Source: Calidifontimicrobium sp035325925 (lineage in GTDB: Bacteria > Pseudomonadota > Gammaproteobacteria > Burkholderiales > Burkholderiaceae_C). From it: a DNA stretch of 64,000 nt. A program made the position numbers and the translations under genes. The stretch spans positions 44,885 to 108,884 of the forward strand of contig NZ_DAOKZA010000005.1 of the NCBI RefSeq assembly GCF_035325925.1, read 5' to 3'. How positions within the stretch are numbered: the stretch's first letter is position 1; every line of letters starts with the position of its first letter. The notes under the pieces are model-generated. The model was not told where the DNA came from. It made no database searches and saw nothing but the letters and a program-made list of their open reading frames with translations. This document shows positions 52,623-64,000 of the stretch, in pieces.

Positions 52623-54773
52623 ATGACGATCCAACGGCGCGCCTGGGGCGCGGTGCTCGCCCTGGCCGCAGCCTCGCCGCTGGCCTGGGCGCAGGGCGTG
52701 ATCGAGTCGATCAGCAGCAGCCAGCAGGCGGGCGCCGACGTGGTGCGCATCCAGCTCAGCGAGCCGCTGGCCGCGTTGCCCACCGGCTTCTCGGTGCAGA
52801 CGCCGCCGCGCATCGCGATCGACCTGCCCGGCGTGAAGAACGCCACCGGCCGGCCCAGCGTCGAGGTCAACCAGGGCAACCTGCGCTCGGTGGCGATCGC
52901 CCAGGGCGAGGACCGCACGCGGCTGGTGCTCAATCTGCGCCAGGCCGCCAACTACCGCGCGCAGCTCGACGGCAAGACGCTGGTGCTGGTGGTCGACAGC
53001 GGTGCGCCGTCGCCGACGGTGGCCGCCGCCGGCGCCGCGCCGGCCGCGCCCTCGTTCGCGCCGGCGCAGAACGTCCAGGCGCAGGCGCTGCGCGACATCG
53101 ATTTCCGCCGCGGCCCCGACGGCGCGGGCCGCGTCGTCGTCGAGCTGCCGAGCACGCTGGTGGGTGTCGACATCCGCCAGCAGGGCCAGAACCTGGTCGT
53201 CGACTTCCCGCGCGCGACGGTGCCCGAGGCGCTGCGCCGGCGCCTGGACGTGACCGACTTCGGCACCCCGGTGAACACCATCACCACCACGCAGGACGGC
53301 GACCGCGTGCGCATGGTCGTGCAGCCGCGCGGGGCGTGGGAGCACAGCGCGTACCAGAGCGACACGCAGTTCGTGCTCGAGGTGCGCCCGATGGCCGTCG
53401 ACCCGAACAAGCTGGTGCAGGGTCCCGGCTACGCGGGCGAGAAGCTGAGCCTGAACTTCCAGAACATCGAGGTGCGCGCGCTGCTGCAGGTGATCGCCGA
53501 CTTCACGAACTTCAACGTGGTCACCAGCGACACCGTCACCGGCAACGTCACGCTGCGGCTGAAGGACGTGCCCTGGGACCAGGCGCTGGACATCATCCTG
53601 CAGGCCAAGGGTCTGGGGCTGCGCAAGACCGGCAACGTGATCTGGATCGCGCCGAAGGACGAACTGCTGGCCAAGGAGCAGGTCGAGCTCGAGGCGCGGC
53701 AGAAGATCGCCGAACTCGAACCGGTGCGCACGCAGTCGTTCCAGCTCAACTACACCAAGTCCGAGGAGGTCGCCAAGGGACTGACCGGCCAGGGACTGAG
53801 CGGCGGCTCGACCGGCGGCGCCAACAACAACCCGGCGCGCATCCTCAGCCCGCGCGGCAGCGTGATCTACGAGACGCGCACCAACCAGCTGTTCGTCACC
53901 GACATCCCGGGCAAGCTCGAGGAGATCCAGGCGATGATCGCCAAGATCGACATCCCGGTGCGGCAGGTGCAGATCGAGGCGCGCATCGTCGAGGCCGACG
54001 ACCGCTTCGGGCGCTCGCTCGGCGTCAAGCTCGGCGCCACCGACCTGCGCGGGCTGCGCGGCGGCGTGCCCGGCTACAAGGTCGGCGGCAGCAACTACCT
54101 GATGCCCGGCGGCAACTACAACGCCGTCGGCGCGCAGTCGCTGCAGGGCCCGGCGTTCAGCTACGGCGACTCGAACTTCGTCAACCTGCCGGCCGCGGCA
54201 CTCGCGGGGGCCGGCAGCCCGGCCACCTTCGCGCTGTCGCTGTTCAGCGCCACCGCCAACCGCTTCCTCAACCTCGAGCTGTCGGCGCTCGAGGCCGACG
54301 GGCGCGGCAAGATCGTCTCGAGCCCGCGCGTGATCACCGCCGACCAGGTCAAGGCCGAGATCGAGCAGGGCGAGGAGATCCCGTACCAGAACGCCACCAG
54401 CTCGGGCGCGACGGCGGTCGAGTTCAAGAAGGCCAGCATGCGCCTGGAAGTGACGCCGCAGATCACCCCCGAGGGCAACGTGATCCTCGACGTCAACGTG
54501 ACGAAGGACAGCCGCGGCGAGCTGACCCTGGCGGGGCCGGCGATCAACACCAAGCGCGTGCGCACGCAGGTGCTGGTCGAGAACGGCGGCACGGTGGTCA
54601 TCGGCGGCATCTTCCAGCAGGAGGACCGCACCGACGTCAACAAGGTGCCCGTGCTCGGCGACGTGCCGGTGCTCGGCAACCTGTTCAAGAACACGGTGCG
54701 CTCGTCGAACAAGACCGAACTGCTGGTGTTCATCACGCCGAAGGTGGTCACCGAGAAGACGGCGGCGCGCTGA
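52623..54773 (+). CDS. pilQ: Type IV pilus secretin PilQ
   Basis: Outer-membrane secretin of 716 residues. Signal peptide MTIQRRAWGAVLALAAASPLAWA, two AMIN domains binding peptidoglycan (about residues 25-125 and 150-250), an STN/N0 domain (LSLNFQNIEVRALLQVIADF), N1 and the secretin core (VSSPRVITADQ, LEVTPQITPEGNV, VIGGIFQQ, VLGDVPVLGNLFK). ATG 52623 has GGAG 6-7 nt upstream and opens the signal peptide directly. GTG 52578, overlapping the pilP stop, would add 15 charged residues and is less likely. Confidence 0.95.
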   Translation: MTIQRRAWGAVLALAAASPLAWAQGVIESISSSQQAGADVVRIQLSEPLAALPTGFSVQTPPRIAIDLPGVKNATGRPSVEVNQGNLRSVAIAQGEDRTRLVLNLRQAANYRAQLDGKTLVLVVDSGAPSPTVAAAGAAPAAPSFAPAQNVQAQALRDIDFRRGPDGAGRVVVELPSTLVGVDIRQQGQNLVVDFPRATVPEALRRRLDVTDFGTPVNTITTTQDGDRVRMVVQPRGAWEHSAYQSDTQFVLEVRPMAVDPNKLVQGPGYAGEKLSLNFQNIEVRALLQVIADFTNFNVVTSDTVTGNVTLRLKDVPWDQALDIILQAKGLGLRKTGNVIWIAPKDELLAKEQVELEARQKIAELEPVRTQSFQLNYTKSEEVAKGLTGQGLSGGSTGGANNNPARILSPRGSVIYETRTNQLFVTDIPGKLEEIQAMIAKIDIPVRQVQIEARIVEADDRFGRSLGVKLGATDLRGLRGGVPGYKVGGSNYLMPGGNYNAVGAQSLQGPAFSYGDSNFVNLPAAALAGAGSPATFALSLFSATANRFLNLELSALEADGRGKIVSSPRVITADQVKAEIEQGEEIPYQNATSSGATAVEFKKASMRLEVTPQITPEGNVILDVNVTKDSRGELTLAGPAINTKRVRTQVLVENGGTVVIGGIFQQEDRTDVNKVPVLGDVPVLGNLFKNTVRSSNKTELLVFITPKVVTEKTAAR

Positions 54774-54825
54774 ACGCGCGGCGCACCGACGAACCATTCC
54801 AAGACGATTCCGGTTGGGAGCGAAG

Positions 54826-56505
54826 ATGCGCAGCTTCAAGAGCTGGTTGGCGGCCTGTGCCGCGGTGATGGTCGCGGCCTGCGGGGGCGGCGGCGGCAGT
54901 TCCGGCACGCCGCCGTTCGGCGGCGGCCAGGGCACGGCCGCGGTGGCCAACCTGACGATCGAGGCGCCGGTGCAGGTGCCGAACACGACCTCGTCGACGG
55001 CCACGGTCACGGTCACCGCCGTCGACGCCGGCGGCCGCACGCTGTCCGGCGTGCCGGTGACCTTCGCCATCGACAACGGCGGCACGATCACCGCGCCGGA
55101 CACCACCGGCGACAACGGCCAGATCCAGGCCACGCTGTCGATCGGCGCCAACCGCGCCGACCGCATGCTGACCGTCACCGCGCAGTCCGGCTCGGTCAAG
55201 CGCACGGCGCAGGTGCAGGTCATCGGCACGCGCATCACCGCGACGCTGCCACCGGTGGTCGACCCGGGCGCGGCGGCCAGCGTGCAGTACCGCGTCGTCG
55301 ACCGTTCGGGCACCGCGATGGCCAACCAGGACATCGCGGTGTCGGCGCCGGGCCTGTCGCCCGAGTCGGCGTCGGGCAAGACCGGGCCGAACGGCGAGTT
55401 CTCGTTCGGCTTCACCGCGCCGGCGGCGCCGGGCAGCGTGCAGATCGTCGCGCGCGTCGGCGAGGCCAGCGACACGCGCACGCTGCAGGTGCAGCCGGCC
55501 AGCCAGGTCGAGGAGGTGCCGGCCGGCGTCGACATCGTCGCAGCTTCGGTCGCGGTCAGTCCCAGCGTGGTGTCGGTCAACGCCAGCGGCCAGACCAACC
55601 GCGCCGAGGTGCGCGCGCTGTTCCTCGACAAGTTCAACAAGCCGATCAAGAACGTGCGCGTGCGCTTCGCGCTGCCCGACCCGAACAACGTCGGCGGCAG
55701 CTTCTCGACCGGGGCGACGACGCTGTACACCGACGCCAACGGCGTGGTGACGACGGCGTACATCCCGGGCACGCGCTCGAGCCCGACCGACGGCGTCGTC
55801 GTGCGCGCCTGCTACGGCAAGTCCGACACCGACCCCGACCTGCTCGACTGCACGGCCTTCCGCGACGCGACGCTGACGGTGGCCAACGAGGCGTTGGGCG
55901 TGTCGATCGGCACCAACGAGCTGATCGTCGTCAACGAGCTCACCTACGTGAAGCGTTTCCTCGTCTCGGTGACCGACTCGGCCGGCGCGGCCAAACCCGA
56001 CGTCGACCTGTCGGTGTCGCTGAACCTGAAGAACTACCACAAGGGCTACTACGTGCTGTCGGGCGACTCGTGGGTCAAGGCGCTCGACGTCACCTGCCCG
56101 AACGAGGACCTGAACCGCAACGGCGTGTCCGAGATGCTGCTGGTGGGTCGGGAGGACGCCGACGAGGATGGCCGACTCGAGCCCGGACGCTCGGACATCT
56201 CGATTCGCCTCCTCGAGCCGCGCACCGCGACCGACGGCACGGCCATCGTCGAGATCCTGTACGCGAAGAGCTTCGCGACCTGGATCGACGCCGACCTGAC
56301 GGTGGCTGCCTCCGGCGTCGGTGGCAGCGAAGGGCGCGCGACGTTCCGCATCGACCCGATTCCGGCCGACGCCGCGGCCATCAAGAACCGCGACGTGTTC
56401 CCGGCCTTCGGCCTCAGCCCGTTCGGCACCCAGGTGCCCGACGCGGTGCAGGTCGAGACCTTCGGCGGGGGCACGGTCGTGCTCTGCGGCAAGCCGGCGG
56501 GCTGA
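54826..56505 (+). CDS. Ig-like (invasin-type) repeat lipoprotein in pil operon
   Basis: Lipoprotein of 559 residues. Signal peptide and lipobox VAAC, then a Gly/Ser linker (GGGGGSSG). Tandem bacterial Ig-like Big_1 domains follow: NLTIEAPVQVPN...VTVTAVDAGGRTLSGVPVTFAIDNGG near 35-75, a second near 125-220, a third with VSPSVVSVNASGQ and LYTDANGVVTTAYI near 235-345, and a less regular C-terminal part with a Cys pair. Such domains occur in surface-exposed adhesins. It sits between pilQ and aroK, 52 bases from pilQ, so it may be a pilus-linked surface or secretin accessory protein. Function unproven. GGAG lies 6 nt before ATG 54826. Confidence 0.75.
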   Translation: MRSFKSWLAACAAVMVAACGGGGGSSGTPPFGGGQGTAAVANLTIEAPVQVPNTTSSTATVTVTAVDAGGRTLSGVPVTFAIDNGGTITAPDTTGDNGQIQATLSIGANRADRMLTVTAQSGSVKRTAQVQVIGTRITATLPPVVDPGAAASVQYRVVDRSGTAMANQDIAVSAPGLSPESASGKTGPNGEFSFGFTAPAAPGSVQIVARVGEASDTRTLQVQPASQVEEVPAGVDIVAASVAVSPSVVSVNASGQTNRAEVRALFLDKFNKPIKNVRVRFALPDPNNVGGSFSTGATTLYTDANGVVTTAYIPGTRSSPTDGVVVRACYGKSDTDPDLLDCTAFRDATLTVANEALGVSIGTNELIVVNELTYVKRFLVSVTDSAGAAKPDVDLSVSLNLKNYHKGYYVLSGDSWVKALDVTCPNEDLNRNGVSEMLLVGREDADEDGRLEPGRSDISIRLLEPRTATDGTAIVEILYAKSFATWIDADLTVAASGVGGSEGRATFRIDPIPADAAAIKNRDVFPAFGLSPFGTQVPDAVQVETFGGGTVVLCGKPAG

Positions 56506-56548
56506 CGAGGCGACCGCGCGTCGCCGTGATCGGCGGCCGGATGACCGC

Positions 56549-57127
56549 GTGATCATCAGCCTGGTCGGCATGCCCGGCGGTGGCAAGTCCACCGTCGGGC
56601 GTCATCTTGCCCGCCAGCTGGGGCTGGCGTTCCGCGACACCGACCACGAGATCGAGTCGGTCATCGGCTGCACGATCCGCGACTTCTTCGCCTCGCACGG
56701 CGAGGCGGCGTTCCGCGACCTCGAGCAGGATGCGATCGACGTGCTCACGCAGGGCCGGCCGATCGTGCTGGCCACCGGCGGCGGCGCGGTGCTGCGCGAG
56801 GCCAACCGGCGCGCGCTGCACGAGCGCACGACGGTGATCTACCTGCGCTCGACGCCCGAGGAACTGTGGCGCCGGCTGCGCCACGACACGCAGCGACCGC
56901 TGCTGCAGGGCGGCGACCCGCTGAAGAAGCTGCGCCAGCTGTTCCGCGAGCGCGACCCGCTGTACCGACGCACCGCGCACTACGTCATCGAGACCGGCCG
57001 CCCGTCGGTGCCGGCGCTGGTGCAGATGATCCTGATGCAGCTCGAGCTCGCCGGCCTCGTCGACACGAGCCGCGTGCCGTCGCCGATCAACCCGATGCGG
57101 CCCGAAGGCGAGGCCGGCGCCACCTGA
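56549..57127 (+). CDS. aroK: Shikimate kinase
   Basis: Cytoplasmic kinase of 192 residues for shikimate 3-phosphorylation. Walker A GMPGGGKSTVG, shikimate-binding FRDTDHEIE (Asp), FRDLEQDAI (Arg) and ATGGGAV, and the lid Arg in QRPLLQGGDP are all present. The start is GTG 56549 (MIISLVGMPGGG), with only a weak ribosome site; the open frame upstream overlaps the lipoprotein gene and is shadow. The 20-residue C-terminal extension is unremarkable. Confidence 0.95.
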   Translation: MIISLVGMPGGGKSTVGRHLARQLGLAFRDTDHEIESVIGCTIRDFFASHGEAAFRDLEQDAIDVLTQGRPIVLATGGGAVLREANRRALHERTTVIYLRSTPEELWRRLRHDTQRPLLQGGDPLKKLRQLFRERDPLYRRTAHYVIETGRPSVPALVQMILMQLELAGLVDTSRVPSPINPMRPEGEAGAT

Positions 57128-57195
57128 GCGGCACGCTGCGCGGCGGCGTCGTGGCGGCCCGCGCCGCAGGGCACCCGGTACGTACACTCCGGCGC

Positions 57196-58302
57196 ATGAG
57201 CGCCTCCCGCCCTGCCGCCGCCGTGCGCGTGCCGATCGAACTCGGCGAGCGCAGCTACGAGATCCTGATCGGCGAGCGCGTGCTCGACGACCCGGCGTCG
57301 TACGACGGACTGCCGCGCGCGGCCAGCGCGATGGTGGTGAGCAACCCGACGGTGTCGGCGCTGTACGGCGCGCGGCTGCACGCGATGCTCGAGGGCCGGT
57401 TCGCGCGCGTGCTGCACGTCGACATGCCCGACGGCGAGGCGCACAAGGACTGGGCCTCGCTGGACCGGATCTTCGACGCCCTGCTCGCACAGGCCTGCGA
57501 CCGCAAGTCGGTGCTGTTCGCGCTCGGCGGCGGCGTGGTCGGCGACGTCGCCGGCTTCGCCGCGGCCTGCTACATGCGCGGCGTGCCGTTCGTGCAGGTG
57601 CCGACCACGCTGCTCGCGCAGGTCGACTCGTCGGTGGGCGGCAAGACCGCCATCAACCACCCGCGCGGCAAGAACATGATCGGCGCGTTCCACCAGCCGC
57701 TGCGCGTGATCGCCGACCTGGGCGTGCTCGACACGCTGCCCGAGCGCGAGCTCGGCGCCGGGCTGGCCGAGGTCATCAAGTACGGCCCGATCGCCGACGC
57801 CGCGTTCCTCGACTGGGTCGAGTCGCACCTGGACGCGCTGCTGGCGCGCGACAAGGCGGCGCTGGCGCACGCGGTGCGCCGCTCGTGCGAGCTGAAGGCC
57901 GCGGTGGTCGGCGCCGACGAGCGCGAGAGCGGGCTGCGCGCGATCCTGAACTACGGCCACACCTTCGGCCACGCGATCGAGGCGGCGCTGGGCTACGGCG
58001 AGTGGCTGCACGGCGAGGCGGTCGGCTGCGGCATGGTCATGGCCGCCGACCTGTCGGCGCGGCTGGGGCTGGTGCCGCAGGCGTTCGTCGAGCGCATGCG
58101 CCGGCTCGTGGCGCGGGCGAGGCTGCCGGTGGCGGCGCCGGCGTCGATCGGCGCCGGGCGCTTCGTCGAGCTGATGCGCGTCGACAAGAAGGCCGAGGGC
58201 GGCGAGATCCGCTTCGTGCTGATCGAGGCGCCGGGCCGCGCGGTGCAGCGTGCCGCACCCGACGCGCTGGTGCGCCAGACGATCGCCGCCTGCAGCGCAT
58301 GA
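57196..58302 (+). CDS. aroB: 3-Dehydroquinate synthase
   Basis: NAD- and zinc-dependent enzyme of 368 residues, second step of the shikimate pathway. FALGGGVVGDVAGFAAACYMRG binds NAD; VPTTLLAQVDSSVGGKTAIN and GKNMIGAFHQP are substrate loops; zinc ligands are in GLAEVIKYG, LNYGHTFGHAIE and LHGEAVGCGM. ATG 57196 lacks a Shine-Dalgarno but has TACACT (57183-57188) exactly 7 nt upstream, suggesting an extra leaderless transcript inside the operon. The stop overlaps dgt (ATGA). Confidence 0.96.
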   Translation: MSASRPAAAVRVPIELGERSYEILIGERVLDDPASYDGLPRAASAMVVSNPTVSALYGARLHAMLEGRFARVLHVDMPDGEAHKDWASLDRIFDALLAQACDRKSVLFALGGGVVGDVAGFAAACYMRGVPFVQVPTTLLAQVDSSVGGKTAINHPRGKNMIGAFHQPLRVIADLGVLDTLPERELGAGLAEVIKYGPIADAAFLDWVESHLDALLARDKAALAHAVRRSCELKAAVVGADERESGLRAILNYGHTFGHAIEAALGYGEWLHGEAVGCGMVMAADLSARLGLVPQAFVERMRRLVARARLPVAAPASIGAGRFVELMRVDKKAEGGEIRFVLIEAPGRAVQRAAPDALVRQTIAACSA

Positions 58303-59453
58303 GCGTCGGCGGCGGCGCGCTGGCGCCCTACGCATGCGACCCCGCGCGATCGCGCGGCCGGCGCCACCCCGAGGCGCCGGCGCCGACGCGCAACGACCAC
58401 CAGCGCGACCGCGACCGCATCGTGCACAGCACCGCGTTCCGGCGCCTGGTCTACAAGACCCAGGTCTTCCTCAACCACGAAGGCGACCTGTTCCGCACGC
58501 GGCTGACGCACTCGCTCGAGGTGGCGCAGCTCGGGCGCTCGGCGGCGCGCACGCTGCGCCTGAACGAGGACCTCGTCGAGGCGATCGCGCTGGCGCACGA
58601 CCTGGGCCACACGCCTTTCGGCCACGCCGGCCAGGACGCCTTGGCCGAGTGCATGCGTGCCCACGGCGGCTTCGAGCACAACCTGCAGAGCCTGCGCGTG
58701 GTCGACCGCCTCGAGCAGCGCTACCCCGACTTCGACGGCCTGAACCTGACGTTCGAGACGCGCGAGGGCGTCCTCAAGCACTGTTCGCGGCGCCACGCCG
58801 ACGAGATCGAGGCGCGCGAGCCGGGCGGCGTCGCACGCCGCTTCGTCGACGGCACGCAGCCGTCGCTCGAGGCGCAGCTGGTCAACCTGGCCGACGAGAT
58901 CGCCTACAGCGCGCACGACATCGACGACGGCGTGCGCTCCGGCTTGCTGACGCTCGAGCAGCTCGACGCCGCGGTGCCGCTGGTGGCGCGTTTCCGCGCC
59001 GGGGCGCAGGCCGCGCACCCGGCGCTCGCCGGCCGCAGACTGCTGTTCGAGACGATCCGCCGCATGCTGTCGCAGCAGGTCTACGACCTGATCGACCACA
59101 GCAGCGCCCGGTTGCGCGAGGCGGCGCCGGCCGACGTCGATGCGGCGCGCCGCGCGCCGCCGCTGATCGGCTTCGGCGAGCCGATGCGCACGCAGATCGT
59201 CGAACTCAAGCGCTTCCTGTTCCAGTCGCTGTACCGCCACCCGCAGGTCGTCGCGAAGACCGACGCGGCGCGGCGCGTGGTGCGCGAGCTGTTCGACGCG
59301 TATTGCGACGCCCCCGCCGAGATGCCGGGCGACTACGCCGACGCCGACGACCGCGTGCGCGCCGTGGCCGACTACATCGCCGGCATGACCGACCGCTTCG
59401 CGCTGCGCGAGCACCAGCGGCTGACCGGCCGCGCGGTGTTCTCCGAGGCGTGA
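58299..59453 (+). CDS. dgt: Deoxyguanosinetriphosphate triphosphohydrolase-like protein
   Basis: HD-domain dNTPase of 384 residues that cleaves dNTPs to nucleoside and triphosphate. Metal ligands: RTRLTHSLEVAQ, AIALAHDLGHTPFGHAGQ (HD) and DEIAYSAHDIDDG (last Asp). FRRLVYKTQVF is the family N-terminal motif. Typical length for the short bacterial type-2 dGTPase-like group. It overlaps aroB by 4 nt and is followed after a single base by the RAYT-like gene, so all are one operon. Confidence 0.93.
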   Translation: MSVGGGALAPYACDPARSRGRRHPEAPAPTRNDHQRDRDRIVHSTAFRRLVYKTQVFLNHEGDLFRTRLTHSLEVAQLGRSAARTLRLNEDLVEAIALAHDLGHTPFGHAGQDALAECMRAHGGFEHNLQSLRVVDRLEQRYPDFDGLNLTFETREGVLKHCSRRHADEIEAREPGGVARRFVDGTQPSLEAQLVNLADEIAYSAHDIDDGVRSGLLTLEQLDAAVPLVARFRAGAQAAHPALAGRRLLFETIRRMLSQQVYDLIDHSSARLREAAPADVDAARRAPPLIGFGEPMRTQIVELKRFLFQSLYRHPQVVAKTDAARRVVRELFDAYCDAPAEMPGDYADADDRVRAVADYIAGMTDRFALREHQRLTGRAVFSEA

Positions 59454-59454
59454 G

Positions 59455-60144
59455 ATGGCGCGGCTGCCGCGGCTGGCCGTCGCCGGCGCGCTGCACCTGG
59501 TCGTGCAGCAGGGGCACAACCGGCAGCCGGTGTTCGTCGACGACGTCGACCGCCAGACCTACCTGGCGTCGCTGCACGACGTGCTGCGCGCGCACGGCGT
59601 CGCGATGCACGGCTACGCGCTGCTCGACACCGAGGTCTGGCTGGTGCTGCAACCGGTCGAGGCGGCGGCGCTCAGCCGCACGATGCAGGCGCTGGGCCGC
59701 CGCTTCGTCGCCGCCGTCAACCGCCGCCACGCGCGCCGCGGCACGCTGTGGGACGGGCGGTTCCGCGCCACGGTGTTCGACGCGCCGACGCAACTGGTCG
59801 ACGTGCTCGTGCACCTCGAGACCAAGCCGGTCGACGCCGGGCTGGCGTCGTCGGCCGGCGACTGGCCGTGGTCGAGCGCGCGGCATCACCTGGGTCTGGC
59901 ACGCGATGCTGCCCTCGACGAGCACCCGCAACTGTGGGCGCTGGGCAACACGCCGTTCGAGCGCGACACCGCCTGGCGCAGGCGGCTCGACGTCGGGCTG
60001 CCGGCGGTCCGGCGACGGACGATCGACGACGCCGCGCTGAAGGGCTGGGCGCTGGGCCCGCCGGGCTTCGTCGACGTCGTCGCGGCGCAGGCCGGCCGGC
60101 CGGTGCAGCGCCGCGCGCGCGGGCGGCCACGCAAGGCGGGCTGA
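59455..60144 (+). CDS. Catalytically inactivated RAYT/Y1-type transposase homologue
   Basis: Intact protein of 229 residues of the REP-associated tyrosine transposase (Y1, HUH) family: MARLPRLAVAGALHLVVQQGHNRQPVF, LSRTMQALGRRFVAAVNRR, GTLWDGRFRATV, DWPWSSARHHLG, KGWALGPPGF and the tail RGRPRK all fit. Yet the active site is gone: the HUH motif (DNHVHLL in relatives) reads DTEVWLV, losing both histidines, and the catalytic Tyr of NxxYxRxGTLW is His (NRRHARRGTLW). With the frame intact and only one base from dgt, it looks domesticated, perhaps as a DNA-hairpin-binding protein, rather than a decaying pseudogene. By eye-alignment from memory of the family. Confidence 0.82.
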   Translation: MARLPRLAVAGALHLVVQQGHNRQPVFVDDVDRQTYLASLHDVLRAHGVAMHGYALLDTEVWLVLQPVEAAALSRTMQALGRRFVAAVNRRHARRGTLWDGRFRATVFDAPTQLVDVLVHLETKPVDAGLASSAGDWPWSSARHHLGLARDAALDEHPQLWALGNTPFERDTAWRRRLDVGLPAVRRRTIDDAALKGWALGPPGFVDVVAAQAGRPVQRRARGRPRKAG

Positions 60145-60149
60145 TCAGC

Positions 60150-60212
60150 AGGATCGGCAGGATCGGCAGGATCGGCAGGATCGGCAGGATCGGCAGGATC
60201 GGCAGGATCGGC
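60150..60212 (+). repeat. 9-bp tandem repeat, seven copies
   Basis: Seven perfect head-to-tail copies of AGGATCGGC, starting 6 bases after the RAYT-like stop. As a multiple of three it would leave frames intact, but no gene crosses it. A likely variable-number locus. Confidence 0.95.
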
Positions 60213-60395
60213 CCGAGGCGGCTTCGGCCGGGCCGGCACCCCCGCGAACGCGTGCGCCCCGCGGCGGCTCGCCGCGCCTCGCCGCGGCGCCTGCGCGCGG
60301 CCCGGCGTGGCGCCGCCACTTCGTCGGGCGCCCACGCAGCGGCAGCGACCGGCGGGTATCGGCCCGACGACGGCGGTTGCGCGTTCGACGTGGCG
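60213..60395. other. GC-rich non-coding stretch before gltB
   Basis: About 180 bases of very GC-rich sequence between the tandem repeat and the AT-rich block. Short open frames exist only as by-products of composition. I see no gene, and no convincing terminator for the aro-dgt operon. Confidence 0.5.
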
Positions 60396-60470
60396 ATTCT
60401 TAATGTGTCCCTATTTAAGCATCGCGATCAGACTCTGCTTCCTTTAAAGACTCCGACCCTATTAATTTTC
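60396..60470. repeat. AT-rich block resembling RAYT-associated repeat
   Basis: Sharply AT-rich against its surroundings. It contains TTAATGTGTCCCTATTTAAG and CTCCGACCCTATTAATTTT, two related CCCTATT(T)AA motifs about 40 bases apart. TGTCCCTATTT motifs commonly flank RAYT genes in betaproteobacteria, so this may be the leftover target element of the RAYT-like gene. ATCGCGAT and CTTTAAAG are small palindromes inside it. Confidence 0.5.
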
Positions 60471-60472
60471 TC

Positions 60473-60501
60473 TTGTGATCGATGCTGCGGTGCAGTACGC
60501 T
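60473..60501 (+). promoter_or_regulatory. Sigma-70 promoter of gltB
   Basis: -35 TTGTGA (60473-60478), 17-base spacer, -10 TACGCT (60496-60501), start near 60508. The leader is about 28 nt with GGAGG 5 nt before ATG 60536. Confidence 0.6.
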
Positions 60502-60535
60502 GCGCGACCTTCCTCAGTCCGGATCGGAGGTCGCC

Positions 60536-64000
<3,465 letters not shown>

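Noticed and set aside
52341..55772. A 1143-residue minus-strand open frame over pilQ and the Ig-like lipoprotein
   Set aside because: Shadow of the coding strand with no recognisable motif.
59455..60144. Active insertion sequence
   Set aside because: The HUH and Tyr residues are missing, there are no target-site duplications or clear ends, and the gene is embedded in a conserved operon.
60150..60212. Possible CRISPR array
   Set aside because: It is a direct 9-bp tandem repeat with no spacers and no cas genes nearby.

Overview
The window comes from a high-GC Gram-negative betaproteobacterium, most likely of the order Burkholderiales (Rubrivivax/Leptothrix/Methylibium-like or a relative). The signs are strong G/C bias at third codon positions, frequent GTG/TTG starts with 4-nt ATGA/GTGA/TTGA overlaps, a Burkholderiales-type porin ending in Phe, a TctC-type binding protein, and the block pilMNOPQ - lipoprotein - aroK - aroB - dgt - gltB. 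No rRNA, tRNA, CRISPR array, prophage or complete insertion sequence was seen. It reads as ordinary chromosome.

Layout. 1-976: 3' part of tyrS. 986-6523: envelope genes (a GT-C-type glycosyltransferase divergent from an ArnC-like GT2, an MprF-like membrane protein, a six-helix membrane protein, a CDF metal exporter) and dtd. 6544-8443: a VOC protein, a conserved hypothetical and a tctC receptor. 8562-17505: a minus-strand operon joining an acyl-CoA ligase, a complete Liv-type ABC transporter and a divergent PaaK-like protein. A Crp/Fnr regulator (17586-18368) is transcribed away from it, with a perfect dyad operator near its start. 18359-20342: a 5'-nucleotidase and a Lon-like AAA ATPase without a protease domain. 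20455-31866: a type II secretion operon (gspG-H-I-J-K-L-M-N-D-E-F, minus strand) with gspC divergent. 31912-37254: a CobT homologue with altered active-site residues, ilvA with a candidate small RNA just upstream, an OsmC protein, coq7 and a porin with a strong terminator. 37410-44886: a dipeptide/peptide-type ABC transporter with two paralogous binding proteins. 45072-49256: lysA and lptM, cyaY divergent from them, and the class A penicillin-binding protein gene. 49602-59453: type IV pilus assembly genes pilMNOPQ, an Ig-like lipoprotein, aroK, aroB and dgt. 59455-64000: an intact RAYT-family (REP-associated transposase) gene that has lost its catalytic residues, a 9-bp tandem repeat, and the 5' two thirds of gltB.

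How it works together. Most of the window is core cell biology: protein secretion, pili, cell wall, shikimate, lysine, isoleucine, ubiquinone and glutamate synthesis. Two nutrient modules are added: uptake coupled to CoA activation (8.5-17.5 kb) and peptide-type uptake (37-45 kb). The observations most worth following are the minus-strand small RNA at 34657-34770, whose loop shows anti-Shine-Dalgarno sequences; the catalytically dead RAYT locked into the dgt operon; a set of genes whose -10-like boxes lie 6-8 nt before the start codon (possible leaderless mRNAs); and the altered CobT.
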